A DNA stretch of 64,000 nt from Homarus americanus (GCF_018991925.1 NW_024738604.1:560001-624000); one strand, 5' to 3'; shown: positions 11,180-22,760, numbered from the stretch's first letter. Notes: generated by a model not told the origin, from the sequence alone. Numbers and translations are program-made.

Positions 11180-11493
11180 TGTGTTTATGCTGTGGGAAGG
11201 TGTGGGGGAGAGGGAAGGTAGAGTAGGATGAGGGGAGGAGGCAGAGAGAGAGAGAGAGAGAGAGTGGGAGTGGGGAGGAAGAGGGAAAAAAGTGGGAGCG
11301 GGAAAGAGAGGGAGGAGAACAGGAGGGGTAGTGGGGAGAGAAAAAGTAAAACCAGACCTAACCTAACCTTAACCTCACCCAACCTAACCTCACCCAACCC
11401 AACCTCACCCAACCCAACCTCACCCAACCCAACCTCACGCAATCTTACCTCACCCAACCCAACCTCACCCAACCCAACCTCACCCAACCCAAA
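11180..11493. repeat. purine tract and 15-bp AACCTCACCCAACCC array
   Basis: A GA/GGGAG tract (11190-11345) is followed by CCTAACCTAACC, which grades into about eight 15-bp units AACCTCACCCAACCC. The start of the array is telomere-like, so the 15-mer probably arose from three diverged CCTAA pentamers. Confidence 0.85.
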
Positions 11494-11724
11494 CCTATTA
11501 CGAAGACAAATGACAGACGATGACTGTTATACGACACTGTCCACAGGTGATGTCGTAACCAACGTGTATTAATAACTGTCACATTACCAGGGTGTCAAAT
11601 GGCTTACGTATTTATCTGTTCTGTTGTGGTATTGTTTGTTGTATGACACGCGCGTGACATGACACCCCCACCCCCCCCCTTATGATGTGGAGGGGGAGGG
11701 AAGGAGAGAGGGAGGGAGGGATAT

Positions 11725-11968
11725 GTGTTTCAGATGTCTTTCAGGTGTGTTAGGTGTATTTCAGGTGTGTTCTAAATATATTTCAGGTGTGTTCTAAGTA
11801 TATTTCAGGTGTGCTCCAAGTATATTTCAGGTGTATTCTAAGTATATTTCAGGTGTGCTCCAAGTATATTTCAGGTGTACTCCAAGTATATTACAGGTGT
11901 GCTCCAAGTATATTACAGGTGTGCTCCAAGTATATTTCAGGTGTGTGTCAGGTATGTTTCAGGTGTGT
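11725..11968. repeat. 22-bp minisatellite, core AGGTGTGCTCCAAGTATATT
   Basis: About ten copies of a 22-bp unit with alternating GTGTGTTCTAA, GTGTGCTCCAA and GTGTACTCCAA variants. Every unit carries TTTCAGGTGTG or TTACAGGTGTG, which looks like a fused splice acceptor and donor. Confidence 0.92.
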
Positions 11969-12083
11969 TGGCCATCATTCAGCCTCAATGAAAGGTATTT
12001 TAAACTCCACAATTCCACATGTGTCTAATGCTTGGAGGAAGGTGCGGGTATATATAGTGTTTTATTACTGATATTAACACGTC

Positions 12084-12087
<4 letters not shown>

Positions 12088-12153
<66 letters not shown>

Positions 12154-12550
12154 AAGTATTTCAGAAGCGTCACGTGTTGCCCGCCAACATGGCCAACACA
12201 ACTAATTTTGGCGGGAAACACACTGCAGTCTCTCGAGGCGTCTGGCTCAACGCGACGAGTGGGAGGTGAGTGGGAGATGAGTGGGAGACGAGTGGGAGAT
12301 GAGTGGGGTAAGGAGAAGGAGTGGGAGGTGTGTGTGAGATGTAAGTACAGAGGAGTGATAGAAGAGAGAGGGGTAAGGAGGAGGAATGGGGTAAGAGGGC
12401 GTCAGGGAGGAGTGGGAGGGGAGAGGGATAAGGAGTGGGAGGGGAGAGGGGGAAGGAGGTGTGTGGGATGAGAGAGAGAGGGATAAAGAGGAATAATGGT
12501 GAGGGACAAGAGAGAAAGGGAGCGAGAGAAGAAGAGAGAGAAAGGGAGGC

Positions 12551-12622
<72 letters not shown>
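12088..12622. repeat. two (GA)n arrays around a GGGAG-rich block
   Basis: Pure GA at about 12086-12150 and 12554-12622. Between them lies unique sequence (12151-12245) and a GTGGGAG/GATGAGTGGGAG minisatellite (12246-12480). Reading frames here are repeat artefacts. Confidence 0.9.
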
Positions 12623-12625
<3 letters not shown>

Positions 12626-13419
12626 TTAGGAAGGAGATGTAATGGAAGAGGAGAGCGATAAAGAAAGGAAAGAGAGCAAGGCGTGTAGGTGGAAGGGGGA
12701 GAAGAGAAGGTGAAGATTGATTGGGGAGAAAGTGTGGGGAGGAGAGAGTAGGAAAGATGGCCCAGTGGAGAATGTGAGGGGAAGATGAGTGAGGAGAGGG
12801 GAGATTATGAGGGGGTGAGAGCGTTTGTTTCTCTCTCTAAAAATCAATTCTAAGACACTTTCTCTCTATCACCCCAAAATATCTTACCCATCCAATCAAT
12901 CAATCAAGTTCTAAATCAATATAGATCATCTCCCTTCAAATTCAAAATCAAATTCAATAGCCCCCATTGTCTTCCGTCTATCTGTCTACCTGTCAATTGT
13001 CAATCCCCAAAGCCGGAATTCCATCTCTACTCGAGACCAATAAACACACCACTTCCATTCCTGCGACAGAATTGCATTGTATCAGAATCTACAGTGGTCC
13101 CCCCTTCCCCCGCTCCCCGTCGAGGCTATGGGGGGAGTGGGAGGGGGGTGGGGGAATGGGAAGTGGGAGGAGGGAGTGTGGGGGGAGGTGGGGGAGAGTG
13201 AGGGGAGTCGGAGGATGGAGTGTGGAAGGAGGGGAGTGGGGAAGATGAGGTGCGGAGTGAGGGGTAGTGAGGGAGAAGGGGGAACCTTTTCTGTTGTTAG
13301 AGGTTGAGAACTTTCTCAATAAAAGTTTACAAATAAAAGTCAAACGGTGACGTCACTACAAACACAACAAACTCTCTCTCTCTCTCTCTCTTGTTGTCTT
13401 AGCATGTTGGATGATACAG

Positions 13420-13489
<70 letters not shown>

Positions 13490-13640
13490 CAGTGAATGTG
13501 GGTGTATGTGAGTGAGTGAGTTACTTAACGCCAGTACAGGCGTTCATCATCGCTACGCCTGGCGAAACTCTGCCTGCCTACCTTGGATCTGTCGTGTGAC
13601 GTTGGTTTATAGTAAGAGGAAAAAAAACAACGAGACAGAT
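12623..13640. other. purine-rich and low-complexity stretch with (TG)n
   Basis: Purine-rich sequence (12630-12820), AT-rich unique DNA (12840-13080), a GGGGGAGTGG block (13125-13285), a CT run with a plausible acceptor CTTGTTGTCTTAG (13374-13404) and a TG array (13421-13486). No exon could be closed with a donor. Confidence 0.6.
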
Positions 13641-13654
13641 GAAGGGAGTTAAGA

Positions 13655-13790
13655 AGTGTTACCAGGGGAAAAACCGTCTATTTGTCCGTCATTCTGGCAT
13701 AAAAACCGGGTATTTGACCGTCATTCGCGCATAGGAACCGCTTCGTTAACCCTACTGCTGGCGTAAAAAACTGGGGTACTTAACCGTGTG
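13655..13790. repeat. degenerate ~40-bp tandem repeat, 3 copies
   Basis: Units contain AAAAACCG, then TTTGNCCGTCATTC, then NGCATA. Divergence is about a quarter of positions between neighbouring copies, so this is an old array. Confidence 0.65.
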
Positions 13791-13894
13791 TGTGTGTGTG
13801 TGTCAGGCAGGAGAGGCGACATTCTGGTATAATAATAATAATTTAACACCGACAAAAAAAACGTCTGGTGATATTTTTTCAGCTTAGAGGTCAT

Positions 13895-14035
13895 CAAGGC
13901 AGTGGTTTATGGCCCCTTGCCTGGATCAACTGAAGCTTAGTCCGCCCAGCTTAGTCCCCAGCTTAGCCTCCAGCTTATTTCACCTGATGATTACCTACCC
14001 CAGCTTATTTCACCGCATACTGTACCGTATTCCTT
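13895..14035. repeat. copy of dispersed CAGCTTATTTCACCTGA repeat
   Basis: CCAGCTTATTTCACCTGATG occurs at about 13970-13990 and a partial copy follows at 14000. CCCAGCTTAGTCC variants precede it. The same motif occurs near 10.74, 49.38 and 59.85 kb. Confidence 0.6.
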
Positions 14036-14049
14036 TTCTTCTGCCAACA

Positions 14050-14178
14050 CACACACACACACGCTTACTACACAAATGTTCACCAAACACACTTGTTCAC
14101 TACACACACACGTACGTTCACTACACAAATGTTCATCACACACACACACACATTCACTACACAAAAACACACTTGTTC

Positions 14179-14249
<71 letters not shown>

Positions 14250-14282
14250 ACACACACACACACACACAGACACACACACATA
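14050..14282. repeat. (AC)n complex
   Basis: Short AC runs separated by TTCACTACACAAATG-type spacers lead into a long AC array (14184-14280) with two ACAG variants. Confidence 0.93.
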
Positions 14283-14384
14283 TGGGCATACATCGTGTTC
14301 TATTCTCTCTATGTTATTACCCTGCCACACCTACATAACAAGCGTCACTCTATCTTCTTCTACACCATAAATAACAAATCAATA

Positions 14385-15230
14385 ATGAACAAAAACTCAT
14401 ACTATGACAAACTAGACCAGGGAAGGTTTGTGGTTGAACTGACGAGGTATCCACTAGACTTACCCTATTGTCACGTTAGGGTAGAGAAATCCCCTCAAAC
14501 TCTTCCCTTCATGGTAGACACTGGCTCTTACCTCTCACTAATACGTTTACAGGACCTCACCAAACTCTAACTGGTTGATGAGATTAAATGCCACGGATAC
14601 CCTAGTGCACTAAATGATGGTCTAGGGAAATAAATCAAGCTCTACGGGGAAATTCACTTGGGTTTAATATTTCCCTAGGATGTGTGTCTCGGGTTCGATT
14701 TCTCAGTGCACTCAGGAGGTGATAATATTCTAGGTAGGGATTTCTTATCGGAATATGGTGCCGTGGGGTAATTTACTGAAACCAAAGATCTATTGTTCTT
14801 AGCAGATAAAAGATAATACGAGCCACAAGGGAGTGATTTAAAGGCTATTCCACCGATAAATATGGAGACTAAAATATTCGGTAAAGATGCATTAATGATA
14901 CTAGATACAGGTTGTAGTATGAACATCCTCAACGCTAGTATTATAAACGAGGATGAATTGACCCAAACCATCCATATCATCTAGAGCATCAATGTCATTA
15001 CGCAAAGTGGAAACTACGCCATGCCAATGTCCGTAATTCCCCCTCACGTTGTTAATTACCACGGGAGGGAGTTATGGGCCAATAGTAGCTATGTAGCGAC
15101 CGATTATAACACCCCGTTAATCCTAGGCGTCCCCTTTATGCGGGATAATAATGTTACACTAGATCACCGGACCAATAGCTGTGAGATCACGTCTTACCCG
15201 ACCAGGAGCAGAAAGAGAACACGATAGTGA
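14385..15230 (+). pseudogene. tandem retropepsin fragment (two aspartic protease cores)
   Basis: One frame stays collinear from an ATG at 14385 to stops at 15225-15230. It contains two retroelement-type aspartic protease cores. Core 1 has VDTGS (Asp codon at 14517) and ILGRDF (Ile codon at 14727), 70 codons apart. Core 2 has LDTGC (Asp codon at 14904) and LILGVPF (Ile codon at 15120), 72 codons apart. This DTG-to-ILG spacing is typical of retropepsins, which normally encode one core and act as dimers. Six in-frame stops interrupt it: TAA at 14568, 14631, 14769 and 14814, TAG at 14676 and 14982. There is no internal TGA and no frameshift. No gag, reverse transcriptase, integrase or LTR is visible beside it. 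The likeliest reading is a dead retroelement or endogenised viral pol remnant; a non-standard genetic code or stop readthrough is the alternative. Confidence 0.72.
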
Positions 15231-15239
15231 GGATTCTGG

Positions 15240-15413
15240 CAGTATTTTTTATTATTATTATTATTTTTACTTGTTATTATTATTATTATTTTTTAGTTTA
15301 TTATTATTATTATTATTAGCAGCAGAAGTATATGTATCTATCTATATAAAACAAAGAAGTATGTCTGTGTGTTTGTGTGTCCACACGAGAATCTCTGAAA
15401 CTACTTTACCGAT
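15240..15413 (+). mobile_element. (ATT)n and an interspersed-repeat end
   Basis: ATT-rich sequence (15246-15320) is followed by CTATCTATATAAAACAAAG, TGTCTGTGTGTTTGTGTG and GAATCTCTGAAACTACTT with CCGATC. Similar TATATAAAA...TGTCTGT...GAAACTACT...CCGAT arrangements are common interspersed repeats in arthropod genomes. I do not assign a family from memory. It directly precedes the 25-bp array, whose first unit appears to grow out of its end. Confidence 0.4.
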
Positions 15414-17394
15414 CTGTAGTGATGATGGATGGTGTTATATGTAGTGATGATGGATGGTGTTATATGTAGTGATGATGGATGGTGTTATATGTAGTGATGA
15501 TGGATGGTGTTATATGTAGTGATGATGGATGGTGTTATATGTAGTGATGATGGATGGTGTGTTATATGTAGTGATGATGGATGGTGTTATATGTAGTGAT
15601 GATGGATGCAAGTTATATGTAGTGACAGATGGATGATGTTATATGAAAAGATGATGGATGGTGTTATATGTAGTGATGATAGATGATGTTAAATGTAGTG
15701 ATGATATATGGTGTTATATGTGGTGATGATGGATGGTGTTATATGTAGTGATGATAGATGGTGTTATATGTAGTGATGATAGATGGTGTTATATGTGGTG
15801 ATGATGGATAGTGTTATATGTAGTGATGATGGATGGTGTTATATGTAGTGATGATAGATGGTGTTATATGTGGTGATGATGGATGGTGTTATATGTAGTG
15901 ATGATGGATGGTGTTATATGTGGTGATGATTGATGGTGTTATATGTAGTGATGATGGATGATGTTATATATAGTGATGATGGATATTGTTATATGTAGTG
16001 ATGATGGGTGTTGTTATATGTAGTGATGATGGATGGTATTATATGTAGTGATGATGGATGATGATGTTATATGTAGTGATGATGGATGGTGTTATATGTA
16101 GTGATGATGGATGTTGTTATATGAAGTGATGATGGATGGTGTTATATGTATTGATGATGGATGGTGTTATATGTAGTGATGATGGATGGTGTTATATGTA
16201 GTGATGATGAATGATGTTACATGTAGTGATGATGGAAGATGTTACTGTATATGTAGTGATGATGGATGTTGTTATATGTGATGATGGATGGTGTTATATG
16301 TAGTGATGATGGATGGTGTTATATGTAGTGATGATGGGTGGTGTTATATGTAGTGATGATGGATGGTGTTATATGTAGTGATGGGTGGTGTTATATGTAG
16401 TGATGGATGTTGTTATATGTAGTGATGATGGATGGTGTTATATGTAGTGATGATGGATGGTTTTATATGTAGTGATGATGGATGGTGTTATATGTAGTGA
16501 TGATGGATGGTGTTATGTGTAGTGATGATGGATGGCATTATATGTAGTGATGATGGATGGTGTAATGTGTAGTGATGATGGATGGTGTTATATGTAGTGA
16601 TGATGGGTGGTGTTATATGTAGTGATGATGGATGGTGTTATATGTAGTGATGATGGATGGTGTTATATGTAGTGATGATGGGTGGTGTTATATGTAGTGA
16701 TGATGAATGGTGTTATATGTAGTGATGATGGATGGTGTTATATATAGTGATGATGGATGGTGTTATATAAAGTGATGATGAATGGTGTTATATGTAGTGA
16801 TGATGGATGGTGTTATATGTAGTGATGATGATGATGTTATATGTAGTGATGATGGGTGGTGTTATATGTAGTGATGATGGATGGTGTTATATATAGTGAT
16901 GATGGATGGTGTTATATGTAGTGATGATGGATGGTGTTATATGTAGTGATGATGGATGGTGTTATATGTAGTTATGATGATGATATATGTAGCAATGATG
17001 ATATATGTAGTGATGATGGATGGTGTTATATATAGTGATGATGGATGGTGTTATATATAGTGATGATGATGATGATATTATATGTAGTGGTGATGGATGG
17101 TGTTATATGTAGTGATGATGGATGATATTATATGTAGTGATGATGGGTGGTGTTATATGTAGTGATGATGGGTGGTGTTATATGTAGTGATGATGGATGA
17201 TGTTATATTGTAGTGATGATTGATGGTGTTATATGTAGTGATGATGGGTGGTGTTATATGTAGTGATGATGGATGGTGTTATATGTAGTGATGATGGATG
17301 ATGTTATATGTAGTGATGATGGGTGGTGATATATGTAGCGATGATGGATGGTGTTATATGTAGTGATGATGGGTGGTGTTATATGTAGTGATGA
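15414..17394. repeat. 25-bp minisatellite, about 79 copies
   Basis: The unit is close to GTAGTGATGATGGATGGTGT plus TATAT. Nearly 2 kb long, with single-base variants (GGGTGG, GATGATG, TATATATAG) scattered through the array and a few short deletions. It ends abruptly at GATGATTAGACAATAAAAT. Confidence 0.96.
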
Positions 17395-17559
17395 TTAGAC
17401 AATAAAATAATAACAGTTTAATGCTAAAAAAATATACTTTGCTGTACCGTTGTTGTGGAAAACACGGTGGAACTTACATACACCGTTAATGAACTATTGA
17501 CGGAAGAAGTTTTGGGGAATGAACAGTGAGACAATGTGGATGGGTAATCAAATCCCTTG

Positions 17560-17632
17560 TCTACAGTAGGATCGAACTCGTCACCTTGATACCACAGTCA
17601 GTCCTCTTTGCCACCAAGACACATCAACACGA
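17560..17632 (-). mobile_element. decayed tRNA-like SINE head
   Basis: On the minus strand TTGGTGGCAAAGAGGAC (A-box-like) is followed at tRNA spacing by GAGTTCGATCCTAC (B box). The 70-nt layout matches tRNA-derived SINE promoters. The adjoining body was not recognised. It abuts the TG array at 17638. Confidence 0.5.
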
Positions 17633-17636
17633 GCAT

Positions 17637-17637
<1 letters not shown>

Positions 17638-17690
<53 letters not shown>

Positions 17691-17988
17691 AACAGGATAT
17701 AATGTCACTCCTCCTACTTTTTTCTCCTTCCTTCCTCCTTCTCCTCTTCTTCCTGATTTTCATTCCTATCCTCTACTTACTTTTCCTTCCTTTCCCCTTC
17801 TCTTACTTCTCTCTCCTTCTACTCCCCTCCTCCTCCTCTTCCTGCTTCCCTTCCCTTCACCTCCTCGTCATATCTTCTTTCTTCCTTCTCCTCTCTGCTG
17901 TTCATACTCTCTCTCTCTCTCTCTCTCTCGTGTCTCATAGGGCCATGACAGTCACTTGCGTCACAGCTTATGACAGAGACTATTGTTA

Positions 17989-18034
<46 letters not shown>

Positions 18035-18060
18035 ACACACATACCACACACACACACCTG
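17638..18060. repeat. (TG)n, pyrimidine tract, (CT)n and (AC)n
   Basis: TG array 17640-17689, TTCC-rich sequence to 17905, CT run to 17930, then AC repeats 17990-18057 with ACAG and ATACC interruptions. A (CT)n plus TCTCATAG acceptor-like site at about 17939 opens a short frame containing AMTVTCVTAYDRDYCYH, but it runs into the AC array without a donor. Confidence 0.8.
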
Positions 18061-18281
18061 ATATAACCTGTACCTTGTCACCCTCTTTCTTCTTCCTTTA
18101 CCCTCCTCCTCTTCTTCCTCCTCCTCTCCTCCATTACCCCGACATCCAAGAGGGGGTGTGATGGGAAGGATTACGAGAAACAGAGAGAGTCTATGTCTTT
18201 GTTGCTCGTATGTCTGTCTGCCTGTATGTACTGTACGTATGTCGGTGTCTGCCATTATGTACGTATGTGTATGTATGGTGG

Positions 18282-18327
<46 letters not shown>

Positions 18328-18432
18328 TAACATGTTTACTACACCTGTATAGCGACAAACGAGAGCTTAATGGCGTCACTACAGCTACAGCAACGCTTGT
18401 GTCTGTGTACAGGTGCGTCTAAAACCGTGTGT

Positions 18433-18463
<31 letters not shown>

Positions 18464-18800
18464 CACATACATACATACATACATACGCACATATTTCTAC
18501 ACATCTTCATATACATTTATACACACTTTCGTGCAAACAGTTAAACCCAATCTTTCACCCTAAATCATACACTGCCCAGAATCATACACATCCTGTATTA
18601 TAATTCTCGAAATCATACACAAAATCCAATTATTCTCCCCGATTCTTTTCACACACTATCCAGAATCAAACACATCCTTCAATATACAGTAATCCTCGAA
18701 TCATACACTAAACTGAGTCCTTATAGTCATACACTGCCCAGAATCATACACATCCTGCACTCCCATGAATCATACACATCCTGCACTCCCATGAATCATA
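18061..18800. repeat. mixed simple repeats and AATCATACAC repeat
   Basis: CTCCT-rich sequence, AC array (18281-18324), TG run (18430-18463), ACAT run (18466-18487) and a degenerate tandem repeat (18545-18800) whose units contain AATCATACACATCCTGCACT. No gene seen. Confidence 0.75.
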
Positions 18801-18846
18801 CTCTCACTGCATTTGAATCACGTGACAAAATTAAAAACTCCTGCAG

Positions 18847-18982
18847 GATCTCGGAGGCTGACGAAGGAGGAGCTCTACGACACATCCTGGTGGGGCCCTC
18901 GCTGGGTCTTTGGGGATCTCGACAATTTACCGTGGCTGTCTCAAAGCTTCGCCAATTCACTCCTTTGCAAAAATCAACTCAG
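18847..18982 (+). CDS. candidate 136-nt internal exon, unidentified
   Basis: The segment lies between AACTCCTGCAG and CTCAG/GTACTC. One frame is open, with 44 codons between 2 leading and 2 trailing nucleotides. It includes RLTKEELYDTSWWGPRWVFG and later NLPWLSQSFANSLLCKNQL. The composition (four tryptophans, balanced charge) is protein-like and unlike the surrounding repeat frames. The acceptor lacks a good pyrimidine tract and the donor is non-optimal. The same frame continues into the minisatellite at 19009. I do not recognise a family. Confidence 0.35.
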
Positions 18983-19008
18983 GTACTCGCTCCACGGCAA
19001 CGACCTAG

Positions 19009-19565
19009 AGAAATATTGCTGTGGGGATGGATAATCAGTTTGGAGAAGGAAATATTGCTGTGGGGATGGAAATATTGCTGTGGGGATGGATAATGCAGGT
19101 TTGGAGAAATTTGCTGTGGGGATGGAAATATTGCTGTGGGGATGGATAATGCAGGTTTGGAGAAGGAAATATTGCTGTGGGGATGGAAATATTGCTGTGG
19201 GGATGGATAATGCAGGTTTGGAGAAGGAAATATTGCTGTGGGGATGGATAATGCAGGTTTGGAGAAGGAAATATTGCTGTGGGGATGGATAATGCAGGTT
19301 TGGAGAAGATATTGTTGTGGGGATGGAAATATTGCTGTGGGATTGATAATGCAGGTTTGGAGAGGAAATATTGCTGTGGGGATGATATTGCTTGGGACTG
19401 ATAATGCAGGTTTGGAGAAGGAAATATTGCTGTGGGGATGGAAATATTGCTGTGGGGATGGAAATATTGCTGTGGGGATGGAAATGCAGGTTTGGAGAGG
19501 AAATATTGCTGTGGGATGGAAATATTGCTGTGGGATTGATAATGCAGGTTTGGAAGGAAATATTG
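19009..19565. repeat. minisatellite of AAATATTGCTGTGGGGATGG modules
   Basis: Two modules alternate: AAATATTGCTGTGGGGATGG and TAATGCAGGTTTGGAGAAGG. They occur in varying order and number, so the array has a compound period of 21 and about 40 bp. Several single-base deletions of G appear toward the right end. Confidence 0.93.
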
Positions 19566-19664
19566 CTGTGGAAACAAATCTATTCTGGCGCTAAAATATA
19601 TTGCTTTAACATCCACTTTTCAATCTTTCTTACGCCCAGCTCTGTTGCCCACTCAGGCATCATC

Positions 19665-20095
19665 ACCACAAAGCCACTCCAGAGCATCATCCCAAAGCCA
19701 TAGGAGCATCATCACCCAAACCCCTCAGAGAGAGCATCATCCCAACAAAGGCCACTCAGGAAGCATCATCATCACCAACAAAGGCCACTGAGAGCATCAT
19801 CACAAAGGCCACTGAGGAAGCATCATCACCCAACAAAGGCCACTCAAACATCATCAAATAGGCAAGGGCCACTCAAGAAGCATCATCACCCAACAAAGGC
19901 CACTAGGAGCATCATCACCCAACAAAGAGCCACTCAGGAAGCATCATCACCATCACCCCAACAAAGGCCACCTAGGGAGCATCATCACTCAACAAAGGCC
20001 ACTCAGGGAGCATCATCACCATCACCCCCAACAAAGGCCACTCAGGAGATCATCACCCAACAAAGGCCACTCAGGGAGCATCATCACCACCCAAC
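19665..20095. repeat. ~30-bp minisatellite, core AGCATCATCACCCAACAAAG
   Basis: About 14 copies with core AGCATCATCACCCAACAAAG followed by GCCACTCAGG, with many small indels. The degree of indel variation is higher than in the 72-bp array. Confidence 0.9.
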
Positions 20096-20589
20096 ACCAC
20101 CACCACACCTTTACCGCCCCATAATCGCCTTTAAAAATACTCCATAAAAAAACTTACGTCATAATTCCATTGCTAAATCTGAGACGCAATTGACATAACG
20201 CCATTACACACCAGAGCCACAACTGAGGGGGAAAAATAAATCCACACGTTTGTTGTCCGTGTGGAGACTGACTATGACCACAAGACTCCATCAACCAATT
20301 ACGTTAAAGAATTGAATTACGGACGGATGGAGGGGTACGTACAGACGGTAACGGACGGACGGACCAACTACGAGTGTGTGAAGTGATGTTGTGTACTGTA
20401 TACCCATTGTAGTGTTGATGGGTGTAGTTCTCTCTCTCTCTTACTCGTATGTCGGGTGGATTAAGGCACAGAAAGCAAAGAGGCGAAAGAAGAGGAGGAG
20501 GAATAAGGAGTAGGAGGAAGAAGAGAATAAGGATGAAAGACAAGAGATGAAGATTAAAAGACGAGATTAATAAGGCGAGTGATAAAAGT

Positions 20590-20592
<3 letters not shown>
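20096..20592. other. single-copy stretch with one hairpin
   Basis: Unique sequence to about 20430 contains an 8-bp-arm hairpin TCCACACG/CGTGTGGA (20241-20265, 9-nt loop). A GGA-rich purine tract precedes the GA array. No gene was recognised. Confidence 0.55.

Positions 20593-20662
<70 letters not shown>
20593..20662. repeat. (GA)n microsatellite
   Basis: A pure 70-bp GA array directly upstream of the candidate first exon at 20670. Confidence 0.95.
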
Positions 20663-20666
<4 letters not shown>

Positions 20667-20669
20667 AGA

Positions 20670-20791
20670 ATGCCTAAGGGGGCTGAACAACAACAGACGC
20701 GTCATCACATTTATCAAGAGCTAAAATCAAAAGCCATTGTCTCATATAACTCAGTGCAGTGTGGGGAGACGGGGAGGGCACATCACGGCAG
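20670..20791 (+). CDS. candidate first coding exon, unidentified
   Basis: An ATG eight bases after the GA array opens 40 codons beginning MPKGAEQQQTRHHIYQELKS and ends at GGCAG/GTGAGAGG, a near-consensus donor, leaving in phase 2. The peptide is not low-complexity. The antisense frame is also open here, so openness alone is weak evidence. No homolog is recognised. Confidence 0.28.
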
Positions 20792-20794
20792 GTG

Positions 20795-21660
20795 AGAGGA
20801 GGGGGGAGGGGGGAGCTTGGCTGGCTAGATGGGGAGGGGAGGGAGGAAAATGGGAAGGGGTGAGAGGAAAGATAGTGGGGAGGGTGAGGGAGTGGGAGGG
20901 AGTGGATAGGGGGAGGAAACAGTGGGAAGGGTAAACTGGGGAGGGAGAGGGGAAGAAATCGTACAGGCATACACGCATACATACACGCTGCTGCCAACCA
21001 CGCCTACACATATCATGGTGCATACACACATACACATCCAGCTATAAACATGATGCACACACCTTAAACACACACACACACACACTTCAGTTTCAAGGTC
21101 TCGAGATCACCAGGTAAACACAGTTAATTATGTTGACGGGTGGTAAGTAAATCCCTCAACAAACTGAACAATAACGCGACCATTTATACATCCACTTGAG
21201 GGTCACCTGAAGGAGGAGGAGGAGGAGGAGGAGGAGGAAGACAAGAAAGGAAGAGGAGAAGGAGGAAGAAGAGGAGGTAGAGGAGGAGGAAGACGAAAAG
21301 AAGGAAGAGGGAGAGGAGGAGAAGAAGGGAGGTAGAGAAAGAGGAAGACGAAAAGAAGGAAGAGAAGGAGGAGGAAGAAGAGGAGGTAGAGAAACAGGAA
21401 GACGAAAGAAGGAAGAGGAGGAGGAAGAAGAGGAGGTAGAGAAACAGGAAGACGAAAAGGGAGGAAGAGGAGGAGGAAGAAGAGGAGGTAGAGAAGGAGG
21501 AAGACGAAGAGAAGGAAGAGGAGGAGGAAGAAGAGGAGGTGGAGAAGAAGGAAGACGAAGAGAAGGAAGAGGAGGAAGAGGAAGAAGAGAGGGAGAAGGA
21601 GGAAGACGAAGAGAAGGAAGAGGAGAAAGAGGAAGAAGAGGTGTCACGAACTCACTACAC
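20795..21660. repeat. purine-rich minisatellites
   Basis: GGGAGGGG-rich DNA (20795-20955), a short unique piece with AC runs (20960-21180), then a GAGGAAGAAGAGGAGGTAGA repeat (21205-21640) of roughly 48-60 bp per unit. The purine strand is stop-free, giving long artefactual frames. Confidence 0.88.
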
Positions 21661-21684
21661 ACGCATAGTATAGCACCTCCCTTC

Positions 21685-22345
21685 AGTGCCTCCTGCCGTC
21701 ACTGCCTCACTAAACAGGTACTGCCGCCGTCACTGCCCCACTAAACAGGTACTACCGCCGTCACTGCCCCACAGGTACTGCCGCCGTCACTGCCCCACTA
21801 AACAGGTACTGCCACCGTCACTGCCTCACTAAACAGGTACTGCCGCCGTCACCGCCCCACTAAACAGGTACTGCCGCCGTCACTGCCCCACTAAACAGGT
21901 ACTGCCGCCGTCACTCACTAAACAGGTACTGCCGCCGTCACTGCCCCACTGAACAGGTATGCCACCGTCACTGCCCCACTAACAACAGGTACTGCCACCG
22001 TCACTGCCCCCACTAAACAGGTACTACCGCCGTCACGCCCCACTAAACAGGTACTGCCGCCGTCACTGCCTCACCAAACAGGTACTGCCACCGTCACTGC
22101 CCCACTAAACAGGTACTGCCACCGTCACTGCCCCACTAAACAGGTACTGCCACCGTCACTGCCCCACTAAACAGGCAGGTACTGCCGCCGTCACTGCCCC
22201 ACTAAACAGGTACTGCCGCCGTCACTGCCCCACTAAACAGGTACTGCCGCCGTCACTGCCCCACTAAACAGGAATTGCCACCGTCACTGCCCCAAAACAG
22301 GTACTGCCGCCGCCGCCCCACTGAACAGGTACTGCCACCATCACA
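21685..22345. repeat. 31-bp GC-rich minisatellite, about 21 copies
   Basis: The unit core is GTACTGCCGCCGTCACTGCC followed by CCACTAAACAG. Units differ by CCGCC versus CCACC and by small deletions. It is one of the most CG-rich arrays in the window. Each junction ACTAAACAG/GTACTG resembles a splice site pair. Confidence 0.95.
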
Positions 22346-22434
22346 CTAACACAGGTGTCGTGTGAGGTGTAGATGGCGTCAAGTCACAATGTAAACAAAC
22401 TGCCTGCGATGGTTCTGTTGTGTTGACGTGGACG

Positions 22435-22436
<2 letters not shown>

Positions 22437-22485
<49 letters not shown>

Positions 22486-22672
22486 GCAATAACAACAACA
22501 ACTACAACAACAACAACTACAACAACAATAACAACTACAATAACAATAACAACAACTACAACAACAATAATAAAAACAACAACAACAGCAAACAATAATA
22601 ACTAATAATAATAAAAATAAAACAATAATAACAAAAACAACAACAATAATAATAATAATAATAATAATAATG

Positions 22673-22760
<88 letters not shown>
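22437..22760. repeat. (ACA)n then (AAT)n compound microsatellite
   Basis: ACA triplets (22437-22490) pass through ACAACTACAACAAT variants into AAT (22645-22760). The gradual change suggests one array that shifted motif. Confidence 0.95.

Noticed and set aside
13374..13420. Exon after CTTGTTGTCTTAG (MLDDTAV)
   Set aside because: The acceptor is reasonable but the frame passes straight into a TG array and no donor is present.
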